Part shown: positions 1 to 6,875 of the stretch, piece after piece
Numbering within the stretch: position 1 is the stretch's first letter
Layout: each line of letters opens with the position of its first letter
From: an uncultured Ruminococcus sp.
Lineage (GTDB): Bacteria > Bacillota > Clostridia > Oscillospirales > Acutalibacteraceae
Direction: 5' to 3'
NCBI GenBank assembly: GCA_902773135.1
Contig: CACYDP010000076.1
Location: 1 to 38,671, forward strand
DNA: 38,671 bases
Program-made: the position numbers and the translations under genes
The notes under the pieces: generated by a model
Told to the model about the DNA's origin: nothing
What the model saw: the letters and a program-made list of their open reading frames with translations, nothing else
The model's database searches: none

Positions 1-348
1 GACTGCGAATTTGTCGGCGTGTTAAACGCTGAACTTGACTGCGGACTTGTCGGCGTGTTAAACACTGAACTTGACTGCGGACTTGTCGGTGTGTTAAACG
101 CTAAGCTCGGCTGTGTACTTGTCGGCGTGTTAAACGCTGAACTTGACTGCGGACTTGTCGGCGTGTTAAACACTGAACTTGACTGCGAATTTGTCGGCGT
201 GCTAAACGCTGAACTCGACTGCGAACTTGTCGGCGTGTTAAACGCTGAACTTGATTGCGAACTTATCGATGTGTTAAACGCTGAACTCGACTGCGAACTT
301 ATCGATGTGTTAAACGCTGAACTCGACTGTGTACTTGCCGATATATTG
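1..348. repeat. 36-bp tandem repeat, about ten units, coding for 12-residue repeats
   Basis: Units begin at 1, 37, 73, 109, 145, 181, 217, 253, 289 and 325, with the last one degenerate. The period is exactly 36 bp, so copy-number change keeps the reading frame of the minus-strand TerD-like gene. There are no unique spacers between units, which rules out a CRISPR array. Units differ mainly by single substitutions. Confidence 0.95.
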
Positions 349-893
349 GGCTCATTCACAGATACATCAGCATCGGATTTCATTTCTGTGCCGCCGTATT
401 TAGCAAGCAATGCAGATAAACCGCCGTTAAAACCATTTGCTACACCGGCAATTCTCCATTCATCTTTTCTGTAAAATTCAGCTGAAATAATCGCCTTTTC
501 GTCTTTAAAATCTTTTCCGCTTAGTTCCATAGAAATTTTTTCCGAACCGTTTTGTGACAGTAAAAATGAGAATTTTGAAATATCTTTCATTGTACCGCTG
601 CCGTCAATACTTGCCGTAAAAACAAGTTTGTCAATATTCTGAGGAAGTTTTGACAGATTGATGATGAATTCCGAAGAATTATCCAAAGGTGTGAATTTTA
701 TTTCATTATTTGGCGAAAAAGTCTGATTATAAAATATCATATATCTTTCGTCCGAAAGTTTTCCGGCCTTATCTATACCAAAACAGCAATAATCATAAAC
801 TGATGTTCCGCTGATTGACATTGTTACTTTTATATCAGAATGAATATCAACATACTTACTTATCTTGTCACGCATACCACGAGAAAAAATCAT
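1..893 (-). CDS. TerD-family stress protein with repetitive C-terminal tail (partial, runs off left edge)
   Basis: The frame opens at ATG 893 behind a strong AGGAGG at about 903-908 and stays open to the window edge, so the C-terminus is missing. Residues 1 to about 170 look like a TerD/CABP domain: I see YDYCCFGIDKAGKLSDERYM, then FYNQTFSPNNEI, and near the domain end KDEWRIAGVANGFNGGLSAL and LLAKYGG. TerD proteins are small calcium-binding cytoplasmic stress proteins linked to tellurite, phage and oxidative stress tolerance. From about residue 182 the protein becomes a Ser/Gln/Thr-rich tail of 12-residue repeats of the type SSQSSSAFNTPT, encoded by a 36-bp tandem repeat. The tail is probably a flexible linker that may lead to another domain outside the window. 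No other ter gene is visible here, so its pathway cannot be named. Domain call confident; function not. Confidence 0.85.
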   Translation of the reverse strand, partial: MIFSRGMRDKISKYVDIHSDIKVTMSISGTSVYDYCCFGIDKAGKLSDERYMIFYNQTFSPNNEIKFTPLDNSSEFIINLSKLPQNIDKLVFTASIDGSGTMKDISKFSFLLSQNGSEKISMELSGKDFKDEKAIISAEFYRKDEWRIAGVANGFNGGLSALLAKYGGTEMKSDADVSVNEPNISASTQSSSAFNTSISSQSSSAFNTSISSQSSSAFNTPTSSQSSSAFSTPTNSQSSSVFNTPTSPQSSSAFNTPTSTQPSLAFNTPTSPQSSSVFNTPTSPQSSSAFNTPTNSQ

Positions 894-970
894 AAAATAA
901 ACCTCCTGTCTTAAAATAGCGTATCTGTACGCTGTTGATTACTGTTTTACATATAAAACTTGCCACCTCT

Positions 971-1140
971 AAAAAGGGATTTCGCTCTCTGCGGAGAGCG
1001 AGCAGGGACTCTGCCCCTGCACCCCGCCGCCTTTGAAAAGGTGGGCGAAACTTTTGATATTCCACGCATAATCTATATTCAAAGTCTTTGGAAAGGGGTT
1101 TGGGGAAGAACCTTTCTTCTGAGAAAGGTTTGCCCCAAGA
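971..1140 (+). repeat. Dispersed palindromic intergenic repeat, copy 1, with an adjacent hairpin
   Basis: This gap between the TerD-like gene and yoaK holds nested palindromes. The core at 971-1056 includes CTCTCTGCGGAGAG, GCAGGG/CCCTGC arms, then CCTTTGAAAAGG followed by GCGAAACTTTT. It is related to copies at 14741-14833 and 34488-34570. A second hairpin follows at 1094-1140, with AACCTTT/AAAGGTT arms inside an outer TTGGGG/CCCCAA stem. The layout resembles REP-type noncoding repeats. I see no convincing gene in it; short open frames here have no ribosome binding site. Confidence 0.75.
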
Positions 1141-1173
1141 AAAGATGAACAAAGTTGATGTCCTTGCCTTACT

Positions 1174-1202
1174 TTGATTTTTGAACTATTTTGTGCTATG
1201 AT
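1174..1202 (+). promoter_or_regulatory. Promoter for the yoaK-like gene
   Basis: TTGATT (1174-1179), 17-bp spacer, TATGAT (1197-1202). Transcription would start near 1209, downstream of the TTG at 1207, which supports ATG 1222 as the true start of the next gene. Confidence 0.65.
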
Positions 1203-1221
1203 ATAGTTGAAGGTGATTGCA

Positions 1222-1911
1222 ATGAAAATCAAATCAAAAGTTCAGATGTCCGAAACATTGGCAGTAGGAGCAATACTCGCTGTGGCAGGCGGGTATTTGG
1301 ATGCATATACCTATATCGCAAGAGGCGGTGTATTCGCCAATGCCCAGACCGGCAATATTGTACTTCTCGCTCTGAACATTGCCGATGGAAATTTTTTGGA
1401 CGCACTAATTTATATCATACCCATATCCGCATTTATTCTCGGTGTTTTCGTTTCGGAATTGATTCGTAAAATTGGAACTCAAACTTTTCACTGGCGTCAG
1501 ATTATTATTTTAATAGAACTCATCACGATTCTTATTGTTGCTTTTATACCGAGCACAAATGAACGAGCAGGTATATATGATATGAGTGCCAATGTCCTTA
1601 TCTCATTTGTATGTTCTTTGCAGGTACAAAGCTTCCGAAAAATACACGACATCACCTGTGCCACCACAATGTGTACAGGTAATCTCAGAAGTGCTTCCGA
1701 AATGCTGATGCGTTATCAAAAATCTCATACAAAAACAGATCTTTATTCTGCGATCAAATATTATTCCATTAATCTGTTTTTTATTTTTGGTGCCGTGATC
1801 AGCTCGTTTATCACAAAAGTGTTCAACGAAAAATCCGTTTTATTTTGCGGCATCGGGCTTCTTGCAGTACTTTTGATGATGTTCATTCCCAACGAAGAAC
1901 CTCAACCATAA
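1222..1911 (+). CDS. YoaK/DUF1275-family membrane protein
   Basis: A protein of 229 residues, almost entirely hydrophobic helices. The N-terminal region has the DUF1275 hallmarks: a first helix with GGYLDAYTYIARGGVFANAQ and then TGNIVLLAL. The family (B. subtilis YoaK and relatives) is a widespread set of inner-membrane proteins without an established substrate. I chose ATG 1222 because GAAGGTG sits six bases upstream and the predicted transcription start lies after the alternative TTG at 1207. The gene stands alone on the plus strand, between a palindromic repeat and the convergent SseB-like gene, whose stop codon is 10 bp away. Confidence 0.85.
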   Translation: MKIKSKVQMSETLAVGAILAVAGGYLDAYTYIARGGVFANAQTGNIVLLALNIADGNFLDALIYIIPISAFILGVFVSELIRKIGTQTFHWRQIIILIELITILIVAFIPSTNERAGIYDMSANVLISFVCSLQVQSFRKIHDITCATTMCTGNLRSASEMLMRYQKSHTKTDLYSAIKYYSINLFFIFGAVISSFITKVFNEKSVLFCGIGLLAVLLMMFIPNEEPQP

Positions 1912-1921
1912 AATCTGTTTT

Positions 1922-3064
1922 TTAAATTTTGATTCTTGTGTAAAATGCTTCTCTGCCCTGTGCCGCCTGCTTACCAAATTCGCTGTTATATTTTACCATA
2001 TGAATTGGCACACCATCGGAATACTGTGAAAGAATTTTCGGAAATTCCGCCACATCATTTTCTTTCCCCTCATCGCAGTCAATAATGATCAGATACCCCG
2101 GCACACCGTCTTTGCGAATTCCACATATATATGCATTGCTGACAATTCCCGATTTTTCAAACAAAGCGGTCATGGCACTGATCATTTCTCCCTGAACGGT
2201 ATCAAGTGAAAAAACAGTGATATTTTCGGATTCGCCTTTTACCGAATGATTAATATAATTCACTGTATTTTTATCCAGTATCATATTAAATCCCATAGGA
2301 TTGATCGATACCTTTGCACCTCCGCTGCAAAAATACTCTATCTCTTTAAATGATATAATATTCCCGCTGCATATCCTGTTTTCATCAAATTTTTTCAATT
2401 CTATCCAATCGGTGAACACCGGTATGCAGTTCGCTCCGTCCTGCATCTTCATCGCAGGAATCAGCAGCATCTGCCCCTCACCTGTTTTCATTTTGCACAA
2501 AGTTTCTCCCTGAGCCTTTGCTTCACTGTCAATCAGCGGCAAAAGATATTTTGCACGGAATACATTTTGGAGCATCACGTCCTCAAACTGCCGGCTGTTT
2601 TGATCAACAGCTGCCGTCTGATAAAAACTGTTTGCACTTTGCACCAGCTCGGGATTGACAATAGGACGACCGGATTCGGGCAATTTTGAATAATCCGGTT
2701 TTTCTGCAAAATCTGACAACTGTGCATATAACAGCGTTTTTCCGTTATCAATAACAACCTGTTCTATTCCGCTGCGGTACATATCACTGAACATAGCACC
2801 TCTGTCAATCACATTACATTCCGATGTTTCGATGATAATGCCCGATGAGGCAAGAAACTCCCTGAAATCCTCACAGAATCTCCCCTCTGAAAAAATAAAT
2901 GCCGTAGGAGCACCTTTGACATAATCCACATAGAAATTATTGGTAACACTCGAACGTGATACCCATATTTTTTGATTACTATTTATTTTTTCTATAATTC
3001 TATTGTAATAAGATTGATCACTGGTTTGACCGTATATCTGAATCAACTGCTGTATACTGCTCAT
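1922..3064 (-). CDS. SseB-family protein
   Basis: About 380 residues, no signal peptide or membrane helix. The middle (roughly residues 165-275) resembles the SseB N-terminal domain: KYLLPLIDSEAK, then LLIPAMKMQDGANCIPVFTD, WIELKKF, and GGAKVSINPMGFNMILD. The last 110 residues look like the SseB C-terminal domain. SseB was named from enhanced serine sensitivity in E. coli; its molecular role is not known. The N-terminal 160 residues are a less conserved extension. Three ATGs stand in a row (3070, 3067, 3064). I prefer 3064 because it lies seven bases from AAGGTGG, while 3070 lies one base away. A consensus promoter (3099-3127) drives it alone. Confidence 0.75.
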   Translation of the reverse strand: MSSIQQLIQIYGQTSDQSYYNRIIEKINSNQKIWVSRSSVTNNFYVDYVKGAPTAFIFSEGRFCEDFREFLASSGIIIETSECNVIDRGAMFSDMYRSGIEQVVIDNGKTLLYAQLSDFAEKPDYSKLPESGRPIVNPELVQSANSFYQTAAVDQNSRQFEDVMLQNVFRAKYLLPLIDSEAKAQGETLCKMKTGEGQMLLIPAMKMQDGANCIPVFTDWIELKKFDENRICSGNIISFKEIEYFCSGGAKVSINPMGFNMILDKNTVNYINHSVKGESENITVFSLDTVQGEMISAMTALFEKSGIVSNAYICGIRKDGVPGYLIIIDCDEGKENDVAEFPKILSQYSDGVPIHMVKYNSEFGKQAAQGREAFYTRIKI

Positions 3065-3098
3065 CATCATTCCACCTTGTTTATTTTCTACAATTTAT

Positions 3099-3127
3099 AT
3101 TATATAATCCGGCAAAAACTATGTCAA
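3099..3127 (-). promoter_or_regulatory. Perfect-consensus promoter for the SseB-like gene
   Basis: On the minus strand, TTGACA (3127-3122), 17-bp spacer, TATAAT (3104-3099). Both hexamers match the housekeeping consensus exactly, so strong constitutive expression is expected. Confidence 0.85.
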
Positions 3128-3151
3128 TAATTTAATGAAATATTATATAAC

Positions 3152-3178
3152 AAAAAAGGCGACACGTTTGTGCCACCT
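3152..3178 (-). terminator. Terminator after the CopZ-like gene
   Basis: On the minus strand the stem AGGTGGCAC / GTGTCGCCT (with G-U pairs) is followed by TTTTTT. It lies just downstream of the CopZ-like stop at 3187. Confidence 0.75.
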
Positions 3179-3186
3179 GATGTTGA

Positions 3187-3447
3187 TCATTTATTTTTTC
3201 CGAAAATGCCAAGTCCCTTTTTTTCATAAGGTTTGCTTTCAACGGAAACTGCTTTATAGCCGGCTTCCTCTATCACTTCATTGATTTTACTTTCCGAAAG
3301 TTCATTTTCAGATACAATTTCTGTCAGCCCTTTTTCGTGTGATGAACTGATTTTTTTAATTTTAAAATTTTTCTTCATCGCCTCATTGATATGAGATTCA
3401 CACATAACACACATCATACCGTCAACTTTCACTGTTGTTTTATACAT
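3187..3447 (-). CDS. Heavy-metal-associated (HMA) domain protein, CopZ-like
   Basis: An 86-residue single-domain protein starting MYKTTVKVDG, with the metal-binding motif MMCVMC (MxCxxC) in loop 1 of a ferredoxin-like HMA fold. Such proteins bind Cu(I) or a similar soft metal and pass it to a P-type ATPase or repressor. No copA or csoR homologue is nearby, so the partner is unknown. The second metal-site residue (usually Tyr or Phe near the end) may be the Tyr in EEAGYKAVSV. The tail ends in Lys/Gly-rich residues. ATG 3447 is chosen because a GGAGG ribosome site precedes it; the longer upstream frame has none. Confidence 0.85.
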   Translation of the reverse strand: MYKTTVKVDGMMCVMCESHINEAMKKNFKIKKISSSHEKGLTEIVSENELSESKINEVIEEAGYKAVSVESKPYEKKGLGIFGKNK

Positions 3448-3480
3448 AAATATTCCTCCGATATTTGTTGCTATCATTGT

Positions 3481-3508
3481 ATTTTATCAGAATAATGATA
3501 CATCGCAA
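3481..3508 (-). promoter_or_regulatory. Promoter for the CopZ-like gene
   Basis: On the minus strand, TTGCGA (3508-3503), 16-bp spacer, and an extended -10 TGATAAAAT with TAAAAT at 3486-3481. The -35 overlaps the T-rich end of the aquaporin terminator. Confidence 0.55.
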
Positions 3509-3539
3509 AACAAGCGGCAATCACAAAACTGCCGCTTGT
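3507..3539 (-). terminator. Terminator-like hairpin after aqpZ
   Basis: A perfect 10-bp stem, ACAAGCGGCA / TGCCGCTTGT, lies 14 bp downstream of the aquaporin stop codon. The following T-run is short (TTTT), so it may be a weak terminator that lets some transcription pass to the CopZ-like gene. Confidence 0.7.
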
Positions 3540-3552
3540 CCTACTCATTCAA

Positions 3553-4293
3553 TTATCTTTTCTTTTTCTTTGAAGAAACAGTTTTTTTCACTGCGGGTTT
3601 TACAGCAGTTTCCGGAGCTGCTTCATCTTCCGGATTTTTGTCTGCCAAAAACTGATAAATAACAGCAGCCAAAACAGCACCAATCAAAGGTGCAATAATA
3701 AAGATCCATACATTTGCAAAAGCATCTCCTCCCGCAAAAATGGCCGGGCCGAAACTTCTTGCCGGATTAACCGATGTACCTGTAAAATAAATACCAAAAA
3801 GATGTACCAAAGTAAGTGATAATCCAATCACAATACCGGCAACCGCACCGTTCTGTACCTTAGATGTAACGCCGAGAATGGCAATTACAAAAACAAAAGT
3901 CAGAATAATCTCTATCAGCAAAGTTGCGGCGATATTGTTATTGTAAAGACCGTTTGTGCCAAGACCTGATGACGGCGGGAACATTGCAAAAAGCATCGCC
4001 CCTCCTGCGATACCTCCGATAAACTGCGAGCATATATAAGCAAAGAATTCTTTTACCGACATTTTTTTACTTATCAGCATCGCAAGAGAAACGGCAGGAT
4101 TAATATGGCAACCCGATATATTACCGATGGAATATGCCATCGCAACAATCACCAGACCAAATGCAAGTGCTGTAATGAGATAACCTGCCGGATTACTCAC
4201 CGAACAGCTCACGGCAACTGCTGTACCGCATCCAAAAAGTACCAGCACAAAAGTTCCGATACACTCTGCCAGACATTTTTTGATTAACTGCAT
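3553..4293 (-). CDS. aqpZ: Aquaporin Z (MIP family water channel)
   Basis: 246 residues with six membrane helices and both half-helix motifs: HINPAVS (NPA at 65-67) and SVNPARS (NPA at 176-178). Spacing from these motifs to the pore-lining residues matches E. coli AqpZ, giving the narrow-pore set F45, H164, T173 and R179. That is the water-selective filter rather than the wider glycerol type, so this should be a water channel. The last 30 residues form a cytoplasmic tail rich in Lys, Ala and Pro, which is longer than in typical AqpZ. An AGGAGG-type site precedes ATG 4293. It has its own promoter and terminator. Confidence 0.93.
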   Translation of the reverse strand: MQLIKKCLAECIGTFVLVLFGCGTAVAVSCSVSNPAGYLITALAFGLVIVAMAYSIGNISGCHINPAVSLAMLISKKMSVKEFFAYICSQFIGGIAGGAMLFAMFPPSSGLGTNGLYNNNIAATLLIEIILTFVFVIAILGVTSKVQNGAVAGIVIGLSLTLVHLFGIYFTGTSVNPARSFGPAIFAGGDAFANVWIFIIAPLIGAVLAAVIYQFLADKNPEDEAAPETAVKPAVKKTVSSKKKKR

Positions 4294-4332
4294 AAGAATA
4301 CCTCCTGTTTTTAATAAAATGTATCTATATTA

Positions 4333-4361
4333 ATTATAGAATATATTTTCTGTTTTTTCAA
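4333..4361 (-). promoter_or_regulatory. Promoter for aqpZ
   Basis: On the minus strand, TTGAAA (4361-4356), 17-bp spacer, TATAAT (4338-4333). It lies in the gap between lysA and aqpZ, where no terminator for lysA is obvious. Confidence 0.75.
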
Positions 4362-4378
4362 GTGGCAATCATTAAAAA

Positions 4379-5635
4379 TTAAAGAACATTCCAGTAACCT
4401 TCAAGGGTCGCAAAATAATCGTCAACCGTTTCTGCACGGCGTATTTCCGTAACCGAACCATCTTCTCTGAGAAGGAGTTCAGCGGACTTGAGTTTACCAT
4501 TATAGTTATAACCCATCGCAAAGCCGTGAGCACCTGTATCATGAATTACCAGAAGATCACCCATATCAATTTTGGGGAGTTTTCTGTCAATAGCAAACTT
4601 GTCGTTATTTTCGCAGAGAGAACCTGTTATATCATAGGTGTATTCACAGGGCTGGTTTTCTTTGCCCAACACAGTAATATGATGATAAGCACCGTACATA
4701 GCAGGACGCATCAGATTAACGGCACAAGCATCAACACCTATATATTCTTTATAAATATGCTTTTCATTAATTGCTTTGGTAACAAGATGACCATAAGGGG
4801 CAAGCATAAATCTGCCCAGTTCGGTAAAGATCTTGACATCACCCATACCTGCCGGAACCAGAATATCATCAAATGCCTGATGAACGCCTTCACCGATCAC
4901 CAAAATGTCATTTGGTTCTTTATCGGGTGTATACGGAACGCCTACACCACCCGAAAGATTAATAAATCCGATGTGCACACCGGTTTCATTTTTAAGTTCA
5001 ACGGCAAGTTCAAACAGAATTCTGGCAAGCGTCGGATAATATTCATTGGAAACAGTATTGCTGGCAAGGAATGCGTGTATACCAAATTCCTTAACTCCGA
5101 GTTCTTTCAGTCTTATGTATGCTTCTTTGATCTGTTCTCTTGTCATACCGTACTTCGCATCGCCGGGGTTATCCATAATGGTGGTGGAGATGGAGAACTT
5201 TCCGCCGGGATTGAAGCGGCAGCAAACCGTTTCGGGAATTCCGCAGGCATCATTCAGGACATCAATGTGTGTAATATCATCAAGATTGATGATTGCTCCG
5301 ATTTCCTTTGCATACTGAAATTCTTCTTTCGGAGTATCATTGGAAGAAAACATAATTTCAGGATATTGAAAACCGCATTTTTGACTCATCAGCAATTCGG
5401 AATAAGAAGAACAGTCCGTACCGCAGCCCTCTTCCCTGAGTATTTTCAGAATACTCGGATTCGGGGTAGCCTTAACGGCAAAAAATTCTTTAAATCCCTT
5501 ATTCCAGGAAAATGCCTGCTTGAGTCTGCGTGCATTTTCTCTGATGCCTTTTTCGTCATATATATGAAATGGTGTCGGATATTTTTGAATGATTTCATCC
5601 GCCTGTTCTTTGGTTATAAACGGTATTTTTTGCAT
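4379..5635 (-). CDS. lysA: Diaminopimelate decarboxylase (PLP-dependent, fold type III)
   Basis: 418 residues. It should convert meso-diaminopimelate to L-lysine, the last step of lysine synthesis. The PLP lysine is K55 in FFAVKATPNP. The phosphate-binding glycine loop is NLSGGVGVPY (about 227-236). Substrate-side residues typical of the family are R275 in ELGRFMLAP, R310 and Y314 in RPAMYGAYHH, C341-E342 in GSLCENNDK, and Y378 in GYNYNG. The usual HIGS-type motif reads FGIHAFLASNT, so this belongs to a divergent branch, and a related amino-acid decarboxylase specificity is possible. It has its own promoter and a GGAGG ribosome site; no other lysine genes are adjacent. Confidence 0.87.
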   Translation of the reverse strand: MQKIPFITKEQADEIIQKYPTPFHIYDEKGIRENARRLKQAFSWNKGFKEFFAVKATPNPSILKILREEGCGTDCSSYSELLMSQKCGFQYPEIMFSSNDTPKEEFQYAKEIGAIINLDDITHIDVLNDACGIPETVCCRFNPGGKFSISTTIMDNPGDAKYGMTREQIKEAYIRLKELGVKEFGIHAFLASNTVSNEYYPTLARILFELAVELKNETGVHIGFINLSGGVGVPYTPDKEPNDILVIGEGVHQAFDDILVPAGMGDVKIFTELGRFMLAPYGHLVTKAINEKHIYKEYIGVDACAVNLMRPAMYGAYHHITVLGKENQPCEYTYDITGSLCENNDKFAIDRKLPKIDMGDLLVIHDTGAHGFAMGYNYNGKLKSAELLLREDGSVTEIRRAETVDDYFATLEGYWNVL

Positions 5636-5671
5636 ATTTTATTCCTCCGTAATTTTAAAAAATACAGTTTA

Positions 5672-5701
5672 ATTATACAATACAACAAATTATTTTGTCA
5701 A
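5672..5701 (-). promoter_or_regulatory. Promoter for lysA
   Basis: On the minus strand, TTGACA (5701-5696), 18-bp spacer, TATAAT (5677-5672). Both hexamers are consensus. Confidence 0.8.
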
Positions 5702-5725
5702 TTATATTTTTCATACAATCGAGGT

Positions 5726-5765
5726 AAAAAACTTCCCGCCTCTGCATTATACAACAGGCGGGAAG
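5726..5765 (-). terminator. Terminator after the secreted repeat protein
   Basis: On the minus strand, stem CTTCCCGCCT / AGGCGGGAAG (10 bp, perfect) followed by TTTTTT, just beyond the TAA at 5776. That the terminator is placed at the end of the second open segment supports the two segments being one gene originally. Confidence 0.9.
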
Positions 5766-5775
5766 CTGATAGGAT

Positions 5776-6729
5776 TTATTGTTTTTCGCTTACATTCACT
5801 GTAAAGTATACAGAAGAAATCGCACCATTTTCATCTTTTACTTTTGCACAAACATCATAAGGAACCGCTGCCGCAGGTTTAATTGCAACCGTGGTTGCTG
5901 TGCCATAGCTTTGTGCGGTTTTCCAAGTAGTATCACTTGATTTCTTATAAAGAACAGAGTACAGACACTCACCTGAACCGCCTTCGGAAGAAAGCTGAAC
6001 CGTTACTTTGGAACCCAATACAATAGATTCGGCAGAAATGGTCGAAGTATTTTTAACATCAGATACGTGAACTTTGAAGTATTTGGAATAAACTTTTCCG
6101 TTGGCAGTCTTTACCTTTGCACAAACATCATAAGTGCAGGCTTCGGCAGGCTTAAAGGAAACTTTGGTATTTTCACCGTAGCTCAATACTGTCTTCCACT
6201 TGTCACCGGATTCTTTTTTATACAATACGGAATAGGTGCACGCACCGTCTATATCTTCTGCCGATACATTAACAGTCAGGCTTTTGCCCAGAGTAATCGC
6301 TTCCGCAGATATTGTTGAAGTATTTTTCGGAGATTTTACATTAACCGTAAAATATTTGGAATAAACTTTGCCGTCAGCAGTCTTTACTTTTGCACAAACA
6401 TCATAAGCACCGGCTTCGGCAGGTTTAAAGGAAACCTGATTGTTTTCGCCGTAGCTCAATACTGTCTTCCATTTGTCATCGGATGCCTTTTTATACAATA
6501 CAGAATAGGTGCAGCTGCCGTCAATATCTGCTGATGATACATTCACTGTCACCTTTTCTCCCACATTGATAGATTCGGCAGATACCGTTGAAGTATTTCT
6601 CGGAGATTTTACATTAACTGTAAAATACTTGGAATAAACTTTGCCGTTGGCATCTTTTACCTTTGCACAAATCATATACTCTTCCGCTGCTGCGGGCTTG
6701 ATGCTGACTTGTGTATTAGTACCATAACT
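5776..6729 (-). pseudogene. 3' continuation of the secreted Ig-like repeat protein beyond an in-frame TAG
   Basis: This segment continues the frame of the gene at 6730-8793 without any shift, right after a TAG at 6732-6730. It encodes 317 residues: the rest of one repeat and three further copies of a 91-residue module with motifs YSVLYKK, WKTVLSYGEN, VSFKPAEA, YDVCAKVKTA and YSKYFTVNV. Where the TAG stands, the other copies have Leu TTG or Gln CAA, so one base change explains it. No ribosome binding site precedes the first internal ATG (6675), which falls inside a module, so independent translation is unlikely. Either this is lost coding sequence after a nonsense mutation, or the stop is read through, or there is a base error. 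The modules are likely cell-surface adhesion or spacer domains. Confidence 0.75.
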
Positions 6730-6875
6730 CTACACTGTTTTCCAGCTCTTGTCGGATGTCTTTTTATAAAGCACCGCATAAGTGCGTTCGCCGTTTCCTG
6801 CTTCAGAAGCTGACAGATTCACCGTTACCGTCTGACCAAGCTGAATGGTATCAGCAGAAACAGAAGAAGTATTTT
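5785..6875 (-). repeat. Four tandem copies of a 273-bp (91-residue) Ig-like module
   Basis: Each copy carries an NTST-SAE start, a VTVN strand, YSVLYKK, a WKT-SYG segment, KPAxA, YDVCAKVK and KYFTVNV. Copies 2 and 3 (from the N-terminal side) are the most alike. The in-frame TAG lies in copy 1. Confidence 0.85.

Noticed and set aside
1..348. A CRISPR-like array, from the regular 36-bp period
   Set aside because: Units are contiguous with no unique spacers, and they encode an in-frame protein tail. No cas gene is nearby.
19..474. A 151-residue plus-strand open frame of regular repeats (LNAELDC type)
   Set aside because: It is the complement of the tandem repeat in the minus-strand TerD-like gene; a repeat with a period divisible by three stays open in other frames. 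It has no ribosome site, and its last part matches nothing coherent.
868..1232. Short open frames across the palindromic repeat upstream of yoaK
   Set aside because: They run through hairpins, lack ribosome sites and look like no protein; the region fits a noncoding repeat.
4526..5860. A 444-residue plus-strand open frame opposite lysA
   Set aside because: It is antisense to a well-supported lysA, has no ribosome site, and its translation is a Phe/Cys/Arg-rich shadow of the lysA codons.
6675..6675. ATG at 6675 as an independent gene start for the downstream repeat segment
   Set aside because: It falls inside a repeat module (the Met replaces Asp in YDVCAKV), and has no ribosome binding site. 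The segment is better read as the rest of the upstream gene.
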